A stretch of DNA of 6,774 nt. Source: Bordetella parapertussis (GTDB lineage: Bacteria; Pseudomonadota; Gammaproteobacteria; Burkholderiales; Burkholderiaceae_C). The notes under the pieces were generated by a model. The model was not told where the DNA came from. It saw nothing but the letters and a program-made list of their open reading frames with translations, and did not search any database. The stretch is taken from positions 1 through 6,774 of the forward strand of contig CAMDJS010000112.1 in assembly GCA_945900685.1 (NCBI GenBank). Direction: 5' to 3'. The position numbers and the translations under genes are program-made. This document shows, piece by piece, positions 1-6,727 of this stretch (position 1 is the stretch's first letter; each line of letters begins with the position of its first letter).

Positions 1-736
1 TGCGCTTACTCAGTTTGTCGCCTTGCTCGTTCAACACGGTGGGCAAATGCGCATACACCGGCGGCACATGGCCCAGCGCTTGAAAAATATGGATTTGCCG
101 GGGCGTGTTGTTCACATGGTCGTCGCCGCGAATCACATGGGTGATGGCCATGTCTATGTCATCCACCACCACGCAAAAGTTGTAGGTTGGGGTACCGTCG
201 GGGCGCGCAATCACCAAGTCGTCGAGTTCGGTGTTGCTGATGGAGATGTGGCCTTTGACCTTGTCGTCCCAGGTCACAGCACCGCTTAAGGGTGTTTTAA
301 AACGCAGCACCGGTTGCATACCGCTTGGAATGGAGGGCAAAGTCTTACCCGGCTCGGGCCGCCAAGTGCCGTCGTAACGCGGTTTTTCTTTGGCCGCCAT
401 TTGCTTTTCGCGCAAGGTATCTAACTCGGTCACGCTCATGTAGCACGGGTACACAAAGCCATTGTCCTGCAACTGCGCCAGCACTTGCTTGTAGCGGTCC
501 ATGCGTTGCATTTGGTAGAACGGACCTTCGTCATATTCCAACCCCAGCCACGACATGCCTTGCAAAATCACATCCACCGCTTCTTGGGAAGAACGCTCCA
601 CATCGGTGTCTTCAATACGCAAAATGAATTTGCCGCCGGTGGCCCGGGCAAATGCCCACGGATACAAAGCCGAACGGATATTGCCCAGATGAATAAAGCC
701 GGTGGGCGACGGTGCAAAACGTGTTCTTGTGGTCAT
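1..736 (-). CDS. gltX: Glutamate--tRNA ligase, N-terminal part (cut by window edge)
   Basis: Cytoplasmic class I aminoacyl-tRNA synthetase that charges tRNA-Glu with glutamate using ATP. Only the first 245 codons are in the window; the family is usually about 465-490 residues, so roughly half is missing. The protein opens [19 protein letters not shown]. The HIGH-type ATP motif is at residues 9-19 (here HLGN at 16-19). The charging-site region [13 protein letters not shown] is at about 202-214. The KMSKS-type motif appears as KLSKR at 241-245, at the very edge. At the positions of the E. coli zinc ligands (98, 100, 125, 127) only Cys98 remains; the others are Met100, Trp125 and Pro127. The ATG at 736-734 is 13 bp after the metZ stop, so it is probably the last or a late gene of the same transcript. 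Upstream there is only a weak purine stretch (TTGAG) and no real Shine-Dalgarno site. Identity is secure. GlnS is unlikely given the overall sequence pattern. Confidence 0.96.
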   Translation of the reverse strand, partial: MTTRTRFAPSPTGFIHLGNIRSALYPWAFARATGGKFILRIEDTDVERSSQEAVDVILQGMSWLGLEYDEGPFYQMQRMDRYKQVLAQLQDNGFVYPCYMSVTELDTLREKQMAAKEKPRYDGTWRPEPGKTLPSIPSGMQPVLRFKTPLSGAVTWDDKVKGHISISNTELDDLVIARPDGTPTYNFCVVVDDIDMAITHVIRGDDHVNNTPRQIHIFQALGHVPPVYAHLPTVLNEQGDKLSKR

Positions 737-749
737 CTCAACGGTCAAC

Positions 750-1961
750 TTAAATGGTTTCCAGACCGCGCAACAAATCGGTCTTCATGTCTTCAATATG
801 TTCCAAACCCACAGCCACGCGAATCAGCCCTTGGCCAATACCGGCAGCTTGTCGTTGGCCTTCGGTCAACTTGCCATGTGAGGTACTGGCCGGGTGGGTC
901 AACAGCGTTTTGGTGTCTCCCAAATTGGTACACAGCGACAAGGTTTGCAGACTGTCGAGCACATGGAAGGCACGCGCTCTGGCTTGCTCAGGGTCTTTGG
1001 CTTTGATGTCGAAAGACAGCACAGCGCCACCCATGCCTGACATTTGTTTCAATGCCAATTCATGTTGCGCATGGCTTTTCAAACTCGGGTAATACACACG
1101 AGACACCTCGTGATGTTGTTCCAACCAAAGCGCCAACTCGTGGGCACGGGCGCTTTGCGCGCGCATGCGAATGTCCAGCGTTTCCAAGCCTTTGAGAATC
1201 ACCCAGGCGTTGAAGGGCGCCAACACCATGCCGCTGTTTTTCATCACGGGCAGAAATTTTTCATTCACCAAGGCATGGCTTGCACACAAGGCACCGGCCA
1301 TCACGCGACCTTGGCCGTCAAGGTATTTGGTTCCCGAGTGCATTACGATGTCCGTGCCCATGTTCACAGGAAGTTGAAAGATAGGAGTCGCAAAACAATT
1401 GTCGACAGCCAGCAAAGCCCCGGCATTGTGAGCCAGATCTGCCAAGGCAGCGATATCACACACATCGGTCAACGGATTGGTGGGCGTCTCTGCAAACAAC
1501 AGTTTGGTGTTGGGCTTGATCGCCAATTTCCAAGCAGACAAATCGGTTTGCGACACCATGGTGGACTCAACCCCAAAACGGGCGAACTCAGAACCAATCA
1601 GCTTGATGGTTGAGCCGAACATCGATTGCGAATACACCACATGGTCACCGGCCTTGAGCAAGCTAAACAGCATCAAGGTGATGGCCGACATGCCACTGGA
1701 TGTGGCAATGGCCGCCTCGGTGCGCTCAAGTGCGGCAAGACGCATCTCGAAACTGCTGACTGTCGGGTTGCCTGCTCGGCCATAGGTATAACCATCTTCC
1801 TCGCCTGAAAATCTGTCGGCAGAAGCCTGCGCCGACGGTTGCACATAACCACTGGTCAGGTACAAGGCTTCTGAGTTTTCTCCGTATTGGCTTTTTTCAA
1901 CGGCCAGTCGAACCGCCAATGTCTCAGGGTGCAGGGAAGAGGGTTGCTTTGAATCAGTCAT
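750..1961 (-). CDS. metZ: O-succinylhomoserine sulfhydrylase (PLP-dependent)
   Basis: Cys/Met-metabolism PLP enzyme of 403 residues, full length for the family. It condenses O-succinylhomoserine with sulfide to give homocysteine, the direct-sulfhydrylation route to methionine, in the cytoplasm. Visible family features are the YGRAGNPT block at residues 60-67 (Tyr60 and Arg62 contact the cofactor phosphate from the neighbouring subunit), SSGM at 88-91, Asp187 in AVDNCF (pairs with the pyridine nitrogen), the PLP lysine Lys212 in [12 protein letters not shown], and the C-terminal [11 protein letters not shown] substrate-binding block at 356-365. The TKYLDGQGR form with the purF neighbourhood points to MetZ rather than MetB or MetC, but substrate choice (succinyl- versus acetylhomoserine) cannot be read with certainty. 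The start at 1961 lies 8 bp after the purF stop. No Shine-Dalgarno site is visible there, so translation is probably coupled to purF. Confidence 0.93.
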   Translation of the reverse strand: MTDSKQPSSLHPETLAVRLAVEKSQYGENSEALYLTSGYVQPSAQASADRFSGEEDGYTYGRAGNPTVSSFEMRLAALERTEAAIATSSGMSAITLMLFSLLKAGDHVVYSQSMFGSTIKLIGSEFARFGVESTMVSQTDLSAWKLAIKPNTKLLFAETPTNPLTDVCDIAALADLAHNAGALLAVDNCFATPIFQLPVNMGTDIVMHSGTKYLDGQGRVMAGALCASHALVNEKFLPVMKNSGMVLAPFNAWVILKGLETLDIRMRAQSARAHELALWLEQHHEVSRVYYPSLKSHAQHELALKQMSGMGGAVLSFDIKAKDPEQARARAFHVLDSLQTLSLCTNLGDTKTLLTHPASTSHGKLTEGQRQAAGIGQGLIRVAVGLEHIEDMKTDLLRGLETI

Positions 1962-1969
1962 GGCGTGAA

Positions 1970-3484
1970 TTAAGGATGGGCGTTGGGCAAAGCCAGGCGT
2001 GAATGGTCGGCACTGTCTTCCTCGGAACCGACCCGCTGTTGACTCATGCGGGAGATGTCTTCGCTGCTGACGTCGCCGGTGATGTAAACACCGTCAAAGC
2101 ATGAAGCATCGAAGCCATCAATGACAGGTGCGCCGGGCAAGGCTGCGCGCGCCACGGCCTCGAGCATGGGCGCAATATCTTGGTAGATCAGCGCATCGCA
2201 ACCGATCAATTGCCGCACTTCTTCCACCGTTCTGCCATAGGCCACGAGTTCCTCGGATGTCGGCATATCGATGCCGTACACATTCGGGTAACGCACCGGC
2301 GGAGCGGCGCTGGCCAGGTACACCTTGCGTGCGCCTGCATCACGCGCCATTTGCACGATCTCTTTACTGGTAGTGCCGCGCACGATGGAATCATCCACCA
2401 ACAACACGTTGCGATCTTTGAACTCGCTGACGATCACATTCAGCTTTTGGCGCACAGAGCGTTTGCGCACCGCTTGACCCGGCATGATGAAGGTGCGGCC
2501 GACATAGCGGTTTTTCACAAACCCTTCGCGGTAGGGTTTGCCGAGCAAATGCGCAAGCTGTGTGGCACTGGGGCGACTGGATTCAGGAATCGGAATCACC
2601 ACGTCGATGTCTGATGGAGGCACAGTGGAGACGACCCGCTTGGCCAGGGTTTCACCCAGATTCAAGCGCGCCTGATAAACAGAAATGCCGTCCATGGTGG
2701 AGTCAGGACGAGCCATATACACATACTCAAATATGCAGGGCATGAGTTGGTGCTTGGCCGCGCACTGGTGCGCATGCAACTGACCTTGCATATCGATGAA
2801 CAACGCCTCGCCTGGTGCGACATCGCGCACAAACACATGGCCAGTTCCTTCCAGCGCAACAGATTCACTGCCCACCATCCAAGTACCGTCGGCACCGCGC
2901 CCCAGACACAAAGGCCGGATACCGAATGGGTCGCGAAAAGCCAGCAAGCCGTGTCCGGCGATCATGGCGATAACCGCGTAAGAGCCTTTGATACGTTGGT
3001 GCACGCCGCTCACGGCCGTAAACACATCGGTCGCTGCCAAGGTAATGCCGCGTGTGGTTTTTTCCAACTCATGCGCCAGCACGTTGAGCAAAACTTCTGA
3101 ATCACTTTCAGTGTTGATATGGCGGTGATCGGTTGAAAAGAGTTCGGCTTTGAGGACTTGAGCGTTGGTGAGATTGCCGTTGTGCACCATCACCAAACCA
3201 AAGGGCGCGTTCACATAAAAAGGCTGCGCTTCTTCTTCGCTGTAAGCGTTACCTGCGGTCGGATAACGCACCTGACCCAAACCGATATTACCGGGCAATG
3301 CGCGCATATTGCGAGTGCGAAAAACATCACGCACCATGCCCTTGGCTTTTTGCATGAAAAATTTTCGATCCAACTGAGTGACGATACCAGCCGCATCTTG
3401 TCCGCGGTGCTGCAACAACAGCAAAGCGTCATAGATCAACTGGTTCACATGGGACTGACTGACAACCCCCACTATGCCGCACAT
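1970..3484 (-). CDS. purF: Amidophosphoribosyltransferase (glutamine PRPP amidotransferase)
   Basis: Catalyses the committed first step of de novo purine synthesis: PRPP plus glutamine gives 5-phosphoribosylamine, glutamate and pyrophosphate. The product is 504 residues, the usual length. The N-terminal Ntn glutaminase domain (about 2-235) starts MCGIVGVV, with Cys2 as nucleophile after Met removal. Other glutaminase residues visible are Arg74 (QVRYPT), Asn102-Gly103 and Asp128. The C-terminal phosphoribosyltransferase domain carries the PRPP loop VLLVDDSIVRGTT at 360-372. It resembles the E. coli type, with no sign of the propeptide or Fe-S cluster cysteines of the Bacillus type. The reading frame is open upstream to an ATG at 3577, but that start would add 31 residues before the catalytic Cys and lies inside cvpA, so the ATG at 3484-3482 was chosen. 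That ATG shares one base with the cvpA stop (TGATG), a classic coupling arrangement. Purine-level control (PurR-like) may exist, but no operator is visible here. Confidence 0.97.
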   Translation of the reverse strand: MCGIVGVVSQSHVNQLIYDALLLLQHRGQDAAGIVTQLDRKFFMQKAKGMVRDVFRTRNMRALPGNIGLGQVRYPTAGNAYSEEEAQPFYVNAPFGLVMVHNGNLTNAQVLKAELFSTDHRHINTESDSEVLLNVLAHELEKTTRGITLAATDVFTAVSGVHQRIKGSYAVIAMIAGHGLLAFRDPFGIRPLCLGRGADGTWMVGSESVALEGTGHVFVRDVAPGEALFIDMQGQLHAHQCAAKHQLMPCIFEYVYMARPDSTMDGISVYQARLNLGETLAKRVVSTVPPSDIDVVIPIPESSRPSATQLAHLLGKPYREGFVKNRYVGRTFIMPGQAVRKRSVRQKLNVIVSEFKDRNVLLVDDSIVRGTTSKEIVQMARDAGARKVYLASAAPPVRYPNVYGIDMPTSEELVAYGRTVEEVRQLIGCDALIYQDIAPMLEAVARAALPGAPVIDGFDASCFDGVYITGDVSSEDISRMSQQRVGSEEDSADHSRLALPNAHP

Positions 3485-3966
3485 CAAGTCACCAACCTTT
3501 CTAATGGCGCCGGCAACGCCGGCTTTAAATACACAAGCAGCAGATGAACAGTTTGTGCGACGCGAGAACCCATCCATTCCAGATTGGATTTCAACGGCGT
3601 CAAACCTACCAACAAGGTGATTGCCAGCAACATGATGGTTGCTCGCAACACGCCGAATACGCCTCCTAAAAAGCGATCAATCAAGCCCAGTCCGACCATT
3701 GAAAGCAGTTGTTTGAGCAAGCTTGCGAGCAAGCCCATCACAAGCAGCACCAACAAAAAAATCAAAACCCAAGCGCAAGCCATGCGCAAACCCTGAGTCC
3801 ATGAAAGTGGCAAGACTTGGGAGGCATCAGCTGCGAATTGACTCGACAACACAAAGCCGAGAATCCAAGCCATCAATGAAAACACTTCCTTGACCACTCC
3901 GTGCCACACTCCCCAAAGGCCGGAGAGCAACAAAACGCTCAGTAAAACCCAATCAACCGTATTCAT
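3484..3966 (-). CDS. cvpA: CvpA family inner-membrane protein
   Basis: A 160-residue membrane protein of the CvpA (colicin V production) family. The name comes from its need for colicin V export in E. coli; in other work the family is tied to envelope integrity, and its molecular role is not settled. Four hydrophobic segments are visible at about residues 5-22, 28-46, 62-86 and 99-123. The family signature GLGLIDRFLGGVFGVLR is at 92-108, followed by a short charged C-terminal tail. Length matches the family (about 160-180). The gene sits directly before purF, as in E. coli and Pseudomonas, with its TGA overlapping the purF ATG by one base. The start follows the upstream SPOR gene stop by 3 bp. 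An ATG overlapping that stop (3970-3968) is in another frame, so the ATG at 3966 is used. No Shine-Dalgarno site is apparent. Confidence 0.92.
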   Translation of the reverse strand: MNTVDWVLLSVLLLSGLWGVWHGVVKEVFSLMAWILGFVLSSQFAADASQVLPLSWTQGLRMACAWVLIFLLVLLVMGLLASLLKQLLSMVGLGLIDRFLGGVFGVLRATIMLLAITLLVGLTPLKSNLEWMGSRVAQTVHLLLVYLKPALPAPLERLVT

Positions 3967-3969
3967 GCA

Positions 3970-4692
3970 TCAAAGTGTCAAGATGACTGCATTGGGTTGC
4001 AGCGATTTGGTTTTATTGATGACTTTTTGAGCTTCCTCACGTGTCGCAAAAGGGCCAGCTCGCACGCGGGTACGTTTGCCTTCGCTGGTTTGAGCCACAT
4101 GGGTATAGGTTTTGACACCGGTTTTCTCAAGCTTGAAACGCAGGTCTTTGACCTTGGTTTCGTCTGAGTATGCGCCGAATTGAACAATAAAACGTTCAGC
4201 TGTTTTTTCATTAGCCGCAGGCTTGGCGACAGCGGAATTCTCAACAGGTGCAACAGGTGCTGGTTTGGTGTTGTCGGCTTTGACCGGTTTGCTGCTGGCC
4301 GGTTTATTGTCTATGGTTTGGTTAGCTTCATCCGCCACAGGCACTTCTTTAGAAGAATTTTTGCTGTCTTGTTGAATAAGTTGCTCATTGCCGGACACAG
4401 CCTCGGACACCGGGAGTTGCGTCAATGCGGCTTTGTCAGGCACAGGGGCTTGAGGGGGTTGGCTTGGTTTCACTGCGTCACGCTCGGGCATGTCGATGCG
4501 GATATCAGACGCTATGTCCCTGGGTTTGGTATCAAAAACAATGGGAAAGCCAACCACTGCGATGAGCACCAAAACCGTCGCACCAATCAATCTATGGCGG
4601 GCCTGTTTGCGCAAACTGTCCATGCTTTGGGCATCATCATTGACAGATTCAGCAGAGGAATTGGATTTGGTGCGGGACTTGAAAAAGGCCAT
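3970..4692 (-). CDS. DedD-like SPOR domain inner-membrane protein
   Basis: A 240-residue single-pass membrane protein. Order of parts: a short charged cytoplasmic segment (1-35), one transmembrane helix (about 36-53), a low-complexity periplasmic linker rich in Pro, Lys, Ala and Ser (about 54-163), and a C-terminal SPOR domain (about 165-240, from ERFIVQFGAYSDE to NAVILTL). SPOR domains are known to bind denuded glycan strands at the division septum, so a cell-division accessory role like that of E. coli DedD is likely. The position between folC and cvpA is the same as that of dedD in E. coli and its Pseudomonas counterpart. A second in-frame Met (residue 24) could be the true start, which would still keep the helix. 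The start used lies 8 bp after the folC stop, with no clear Shine-Dalgarno site. A small 9-bp tandem duplication (4242-4259) lies in the linker. Confidence 0.88.
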   Translation of the reverse strand: MAFFKSRTKSNSSAESVNDDAQSMDSLRKQARHRLIGATVLVLIAVVGFPIVFDTKPRDIASDIRIDMPERDAVKPSQPPQAPVPDKAALTQLPVSEAVSGNEQLIQQDSKNSSKEVPVADEANQTIDNKPASSKPVKADNTKPAPVAPVENSAVAKPAANEKTAERFIVQFGAYSDETKVKDLRFKLEKTGVKTYTHVAQTSEGKRTRVRAGPFATREEAQKVINKTKSLQPNAVILTL

Positions 4693-4700
4693 GAGCAGGT

Positions 4701-5987
4701 TCAGGTGGGTAAATAAGCGGGTAAACGGCCATCAATGCCATGCTGCAAAACACCGCCAACAGTGAAGAACGAACCAAAAACGAGAATTCTATCAGCGGGG
4801 TCGGCGGCTTCCATCGCCTGAGACAGCGCTTGTTGAGGTCCGACAAACTGGCTGGCTTTGGAAGTGGATGGCGGTGAAAGTGACTGCCACGCAGTGTGTA
4901 ATTGCACAGCCGTGGCCGCACGAGGCGTCGGCAGATCACAGAAGTACCAACATTCGACAAGCGGAATCAGCCGTTTGAGTAAACCGGCAATATCCTTGTC
5001 CGCCATGGCGCCGATCACGGCATGGGTTCGGGGGTAAAAACCCATGGCATCCAAGTTGTGCGCCAAGGCAGAAGCAGCGTGCGGGTTGTGCGCCACATCC
5101 AAAACTATGGCCGGTTGACCCGGCAGTATTTGAAAACGTCCAGGCCATTGCACTGTCGATAAACCCGCGCGAATAGCTTGGGCAGTGACGGGAAGTTGTT
5201 GTCGCAAGGCCTCCATCACAGCCAACACCCCAGCGGCATTCAACATTTGATTGGCTCCGCGCAAGGCCGGGTAAGCCAAGCCGCTATAGGTGCGACCGCG
5301 CGAGCGCCAGGTCCATTGCTGCGTATCGCCGGTGAATTGCACATCCTTGGTCACTTGCCACACATCCGCATTCAAACGGCTGGCATGCGACGACACCGAT
5401 TCAGGCGGCGAGGGGTCACTGATGACCACCGGTTTGTGGGGACGCATGATGCCGGCTTTTTCAAAACCGATGCTCTCTCTGTCTTTGCCAAGCAGTTCCA
5501 TGTGGTCTAGGTCAATGCTGGTGATCACAGCGCAATCGGTGTCTATGACATTGACCGCATCCAAGCGACCGCCCAAGCCGACCTCCAAAATAACCACATC
5601 CAAAGAGGCGGCAGCCATACAACTGAATAACGCCAGACTGGTGAACTCAAAATAACTCAGGGTGATATCGTCTCTGGCCGCCTCGACTTTTTCAAAATGC
5701 TTGATCAGTTCTTCAGCGGCGACGGCTTGACCCTGCAGACGGCAGCGCTCTTGGAAATACACCAGATGCGGCGAGGTGTACATCCCGGTTTTGTAGCCTG
5801 ATTGGCGGTAAACCGCTTCCAGCATGGCGCAAGTAGAGCCTTTTCCATTGGTGCCCGCCACGGTGATGACCGGGCAATCAAATCGCAAGCCCATGGTGTC
5901 TGCCACTTGGGCCACGCGTTCCAGCCCTAAATCAATAGATTGCGGGTGTAAGTTCTCGCAATGACTCAACCAATTTTCTAGATTCAT
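4701..5987 (-). CDS. folC: Bifunctional dihydrofolate synthase / folylpolyglutamate synthase
   Basis: Mur-ligase-like ATP-dependent enzyme of 428 residues, full length. It joins glutamate to dihydropteroate to make dihydrofolate and then extends the polyglutamate tail of tetrahydrofolates, in the cytoplasm. Visible motifs are the P-loop AGTNGKGST at 44-52, TSPHL at 71-75 (Mur-ligase substrate loop), EVGLGGRLDAVN at 135-146, SIDLDHMELLG at 157-167, Lys177 in FEKAGI (the position carbamylated in the family), ALRGANQMLNA at 241-251 (the GxHNxxNxxAA equivalent), and the domain-linking DVAHNPH at 297-303. It is the first gene of the minus-strand run. The start at 5987 begins MNLENWLSHCENLHP, a normal FolC N-terminus. 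No Shine-Dalgarno site precedes it, and a -10-like element ends 6 bases before the ATG (see the promoter entry). accD, the usual upstream neighbour, is not here. Confidence 0.95.
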   Translation of the reverse strand: MNLENWLSHCENLHPQSIDLGLERVAQVADTMGLRFDCPVITVAGTNGKGSTCAMLEAVYRQSGYKTGMYTSPHLVYFQERCRLQGQAVAAEELIKHFEKVEAARDDITLSYFEFTSLALFSCMAAASLDVVILEVGLGGRLDAVNVIDTDCAVITSIDLDHMELLGKDRESIGFEKAGIMRPHKPVVISDPSPPESVSSHASRLNADVWQVTKDVQFTGDTQQWTWRSRGRTYSGLAYPALRGANQMLNAAGVLAVMEALRQQLPVTAQAIRAGLSTVQWPGRFQILPGQPAIVLDVAHNPHAASALAHNLDAMGFYPRTHAVIGAMADKDIAGLLKRLIPLVECWYFCDLPTPRAATAVQLHTAWQSLSPPSTSKASQFVGPQQALSQAMEAADPADRILVFGSFFTVGGVLQHGIDGRLPAYLPT

Positions 5988-5993
5988 GCAAAG

Positions 5994-6025
5994 ATTGTCA
6001 CAGATTCAAAACAGCCCACCGTCAA
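5994..6025 (-). promoter_or_regulatory. Possible folC operon promoter (leaderless start)
   Basis: On the minus strand, TTGACG (6025-6020, 5 of 6 to the -35 consensus) is followed after 20 bp by TG-T-GACAAT (-10 hexamer at 5999-5994, 4 of 6, with an extended TGn). The 20-bp spacing is longer than the usual 16-18, so the extended -10 may work alone or the -35 match may be chance. The seventh base after the hexamer is the A of the folC ATG, so a start there would give a leaderless mRNA. This is inference from sequence only. Confidence 0.3.
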
Positions 6026-6040
6026 CCGCACGGTGGGCTG
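6012..6040. repeat. Perfect 11-bp inverted repeat between divergent genes
   Basis: CAGCCCACCGT (6012-6022), a 7-base spacer (6023-6029), then ACGGTGGGCTG (6030-6040), an exact reverse complement. It sits midway between the two -10-like elements and overlaps both -35 regions, which suits a shared operator. Read on the minus strand it is a GC-rich hairpin followed by TTTT, so it could instead be a terminator for transcription entering from the right, or an RNA hairpin in a longer folC leader. Read on the plus strand it has no T-run. Confidence 0.75.
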
Positions 6041-6046
6041 CACCGT

Positions 6047-6055
6047 TGAGATAAA
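6047..6055 (+). promoter_or_regulatory. Possible extended -10 for the glycine-zipper gene
   Basis: TGA followed by GATAAA (hexamer 6050-6055, 4 of 6 to TATAAT). A start about 7 bases on would give a 5' leader of roughly 20 bases carrying the ribosome site. The bases at the expected -35 fall in the inverted repeat and do not match TTGACA. Weak call. Confidence 0.25.
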
Positions 6056-6069
6056 TACCGACACCGATC

Positions 6070-6075
6070 AAGGAG
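6070..6075 (+). promoter_or_regulatory. Ribosome binding site of the glycine-zipper gene
   Basis: AAGGAG ends 6 bases before the ATG at 6082, an ideal Shine-Dalgarno site. It decides the start: the nearer ATG at 6078 is only 2 bases from the site and lies in a different frame, without a signal peptide. This is the only strong Shine-Dalgarno site in the window. Confidence 0.85.
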
Positions 6076-6081
6076 AAATGT

Positions 6082-6624
6082 ATGAACAAATGGATACCAG
6101 CTTTTGGCCTCTTAGCTGTCTTTTTCAGTATCAGCGCGCAGGCACAGGAAATTGGACGCGTGATCTCTACAGTTCCCATCATTCAACAAGTCGCGGTTCC
6201 CCGCCAAGTGTGTTCTCAACAGCAAGTCACCACCCAGCCGAGCAAATCAGGAGCCGGTGCCATCATGGGTGCGATTGCGGGCGGCACGGTAGGTCACGCC
6301 ATAGGCCGCGATGGTTTGGGCACAGCCATAGGCATGTTCGGCGGCGCCATCCTTGGCAACAAAATCGAAGGCACACCTGCCCCTGAGCAGAAAACCGTGC
6401 AGACATGCAATAACCAAAATTTCTATGAAAACCGCACTGTGGCCTACAACGTGACTTATGAATTTGCGGGCAAACAGTACAACGTCCAGTTACCGCAAGA
6501 CCCTGGCCCCACAGTCCGCTTGCAAATCACCCCCATGTTGTCTAGCAATCAAAATTACAACTACCCGCCCCTGCCACCAGCAACCGCTGTTCCACCACCC
6601 GGTTCGGCACCTTTGAGTTGGTAA
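6082..6624 (+). CDS. Exported glycine-zipper 2TM domain protein (17 kDa antigen-like)
   Basis: A 180-residue envelope protein of unknown precise function. Residues 1-22 form a signal peptide: Asn-Lys start, hydrophobic core to about 18, then SAQAQ with likely cleavage around 21-22. There is no lipobox Cys, so it is probably a soluble periplasmic or outer-membrane-associated protein, not a lipoprotein. Residues 57-95 are two Gly-rich hydrophobic stretches (GAGAIMGAIAGGTVG and GLGTAIGMFGGAILG), the glycine-zipper pattern of the Rickettsia 17 kDa antigen/SlyB-like group. After it comes a conserved-looking segment, VAYNVTYEFAGKQYNVQLP then DPGPTVRLQITP (120-151), common next to this zipper in betaproteobacterial homologues as far as I recall. 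The tail (161-180) is Pro-rich. Cys44 and Cys109 flank the zipper and could form a disulfide in the periplasm (inference). It has its own ribosome site and terminator, so it is probably transcribed alone. Confidence 0.85.
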   Translation: MNKWIPAFGLLAVFFSISAQAQEIGRVISTVPIIQQVAVPRQVCSQQQVTTQPSKSGAGAIMGAIAGGTVGHAIGRDGLGTAIGMFGGAILGNKIEGTPAPEQKTVQTCNNQNFYENRTVAYNVTYEFAGKQYNVQLPQDPGPTVRLQITPMLSSNQNYNYPPLPPATAVPPPGSAPLSW

Positions 6625-6655
6625 GCCCAAGCAATTAACCCAAGCACTTAGCTCC

Positions 6656-6682
6656 AGCCGCTGAACCCAGCGGCTTTTTTTT
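6656..6682 (+). terminator. Intrinsic terminator after the glycine-zipper gene
   Basis: Stem AGCCGCTG (6656-6663), loop AACC, stem CAGCGGCT (6668-6675), with eight T in a row from 6675 to 6682. It lies 32 bases after the stop codon at 6622-6624, so it should end this gene's transcript and insulate the next one. Confidence 0.92.
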
Positions 6683-6692
6683 GGGCATGACC

Positions 6693-6698
6693 TAGAAT
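6693..6698 (+). promoter_or_regulatory. Possible -10 element for the downstream gene
   Basis: TAGAAT matches TATAAT at 5 of 6 positions and lies 29 bases before the ATG at 6728, a sensible distance for a promoter just after the terminator. No matching -35 is seen at 17 bp, where the sequence is the end of the terminator stem. Confidence 0.3.
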
Positions 6699-6727
6699 CC
6701 CGCCTTTGTTATCAATCGGTAAGTTTC

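Larger units (their letters stand above)
5988..6081. promoter_or_regulatory. Divergent intergenic region, folC / glycine-zipper gene
   Basis: These 94 bp separate two genes transcribed away from each other, so they should hold both promoters. The centre is a perfect inverted repeat (6012-6040, separate entry). A weak extended -10 (TG-n-GACAAT) faces folC on one side and a weak one (TG-n-GATAAA) faces the plus-strand gene on the other. Neither promoter has a good -35 at standard spacing. Nothing else is recognisable. Confidence 0.6.

Noticed and set aside
485..1613. Plus-strand open frames over gltX and metZ
   Set aside because: They lie opposite two strongly identified genes, and their translations are low-complexity His/Arg/Cys-rich strings with no recognisable domain.
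3485..3577. Longer PurF with an ATG at 3577 (31 extra residues)
   Set aside because: It would bury the catalytic Cys2 and overlap cvpA. MCGIVGVV at 3484 is the invariant start of mature-type PurF, and its ATG overlaps the cvpA stop.
4242..4259. Tandem 9-bp repeat caacaggtg
   Set aside because: Only two copies, in frame within the Pro/Ala-rich linker of the SPOR protein. This is ordinary low-complexity coding sequence, not a repeat array.
4180..4716. 178-codon plus-strand open frame opposite the SPOR gene
   Set aside because: Its length is explained by the sequence bias of the low-complexity linker on the other strand. It has no ribosome site and no recognisable family.
6012..6040. Hairpin as a plain terminator of a convergent transcript
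   Set aside because: The genes on both sides point away from it, and no gene in the window transcribes into it. It is kept as an inverted repeat with an open role.
6033..6386. Plus-strand frame overlapping the glycine-zipper gene (including ATG at 6078)
   Set aside because: The Shine-Dalgarno spacing and the signal peptide both favour the ATG at 6082. The other frame gives an Arg/His-rich product with no family features.
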